Assembly (NCBI GenBank): GCA_947624765.1
Contig: CANQLS010000112.1
Coordinates: 1 to 5,237, forward strand
Origin: an uncultured Clostridia bacterium
GTDB lineage: Bacteria; Bacillota; Clostridia; TANB77; UBA1234
Length of the DNA: 5,237 nucleotides
Direction of reading: 5' to 3'
The notes below the pieces were generated by a model that worked only from the letters and a program-made list of their open reading frames with translations, was not told the DNA's origin and did not search any database. Below are positions 4,431-5,237 of the stretch, piece after piece; position 1 is the stretch's first letter, and each line of letters begins with the position of its first letter. Both the position numbers and the translations under genes were made by a program.

Positions 4431-5237
4431 ATTTCTCAAAGCTTCAATAGGATTTAATTTAGCGGCTTTATGTGCTGGGAATATACCAAACGTTACGCCT
4501 ATAACTAAAGAAATAGAAAAAGCAGCAATAATCCATGGTATTGAATAAACTGGTTCTATTAAATTAATCGAACCAATAATATATTTTATAATAAACATTC
4601 CCAAAAGTATTCCTATAACACCACCAATTCCAGTTAATAGCAAGCTTTCAATTAAAAATTGAACCATAATATCTTTTTTCTTTGCGCCAATAGCTTTTCT
4701 TATGCCAATTTCACGTGTTCTTTCAGAAACAGAAACTAACATAATATTCATAATACCAATTCCACCAACTACTAATGAAATAGTTGCAATACTTCCCAAA
4801 ATTAGCATCATAATTGAACTAACATTTCCCAATAAAGATAGCATCATCTCTTGAGTAAATACAACATAACTATCATCATCGCGATAAATATTGAATAAAT
4901 AATCTTTTATTTTCTGAGTTGCTAAATCTACGGTATCTCCAGAACTAGCATTTGCAAGGAACATTGTAACAGTAGTAATCTTCAACGTTCTTTGTGCAAC
5001 CGTAATAGGTATAATTACCATATCATCATTCGTTCCTTCAACACCATTCATAGATGAAGTAAGTACACCTACTATTAAAAATTTTGTTCCATTAATTTTT
5101 AAATACTCTCCTAAAGCATCGTCACCATCAAAAACCTTGTTTTGTACTGCAGTTCCAATTACAGCTACTTTTTCATTTTGCTCAACATCTGTAGCTGTTA
5201 AAAATCTACCGCTTCCCATTGATAGTCCTTCAATTTC
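4425..5237 (-). CDS. ABC transporter permease, MacB/FtsX type, C-terminal part (5' end beyond the window)
   Basis: The reading frame is open to the right edge (E-I-E-G-L-S precedes the internal Met at 5219), so 270 C-terminal residues are seen of a protein usually near 400. Residues 1-130 are the end of the extracytoplasmic MacB-type domain, with SGRFLTATDV, KVAVIG and FLIVGVL, the recurrent core of that fold. Three membrane helices follow at about 142-168, 192-222 and 233-253. The signature GGIGIMNIMLVSVSERTREI (158-177) and then GIRKAIGA forms the cytoplasmic coupling helix contacting the ATPase; the end GIFPAHKAAKLNPIEALRNE (251-270) is typical. Such permeases pair with a MacB/LolD-like ATPase, usually encoded just upstream, and act as mechanotransmission pumps that export peptides or antibiotics or give bacteriocin resistance. 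The partner ATPase is outside the window, so the substrate is unknown. Confidence 0.94.
   Translation of the reverse strand, partial: EIEGLSMGSGRFLTATDVEQNEKVAVIGTAVQNKVFDGDDALGEYLKINGTKFLIVGVLTSSMNGVEGTNDDMVIIPITVAQRTLKITTVTMFLANASSGDTVDLATQKIKDYLFNIYRDDDSYVVFTQEMMLSLLGNVSSIMMLILGSIATISLVVGGIGIMNIMLVSVSERTREIGIRKAIGAKKKDIMVQFLIESLLLTGIGGVIGILLGMFIIKYIIGSINLIEPVYSIPWIIAAFSISLVIGVTFGIFPAHKAAKLNPIEALRNE

Overview
The window is AT-rich chromosomal DNA whose features suggest a low-G+C Firmicute (Bacillota). The evidence is strong AAGGAGG-type ribosome binding sites, textbook TTGACA/TATAAT promoters with 17-bp spacers, intrinsic terminators, a Firmicute-type leucyl-tRNA synthetase, and UGG for tryptophan with no sign of UGA recoding. 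An anaerobic clostridial or gut lineage is likely, but I cannot name a genus.

Layout, left to right. (1) Positions 1-910, minus strand: two tandem family-8 glycosyltransferase genes. One is complete (50-910). The first 23 codons of the second (1-69) overlap the end of the first by 20 bases and run off the left edge. A clear promoter at 942-970 drives the pair. (2) Positions 1039-1398: a compact module that looks like a type I toxin-antitoxin locus. A 29-codon membrane-peptide gene on the minus strand has its own promoter and a G-rich ribosome binding site. It is opposed by a short plus-strand RNA with its own promoter, and the two converge on one bidirectional terminator. Two perfect 21-bp tandem repeats abut the antisense RNA promoter, and a 9-bp inverted repeat brackets the toxin gene. 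(3) Positions 1399-1928: a more G+C-rich islet with an isolated G+C palindrome, a promoter built into a 46-bp near-perfect palindrome, and an unrecognised 93-codon plus-strand gene. (4) A strong two-way terminator at 1891-1925 separates this gene from leuS. (5) Positions 1960-4353, minus strand: complete leuS (797 codons) with its own promoter and an unusual KMSKS-loop sequence. (6) Positions 4425-5237, minus strand: the C-terminal part of a MacB/FtsX-type ABC transporter permease, cut by the right edge.

leuS and the permease are ordinary genes, and the glycosyltransferases are standard surface-polysaccharide enzymes. The most interesting part is 1039-1603: an unannotated toxin/antisense-RNA pair, followed by an apparently regulated orphan gene. 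Function there is inferred from architecture, since I could run no similarity search or RNA folding.
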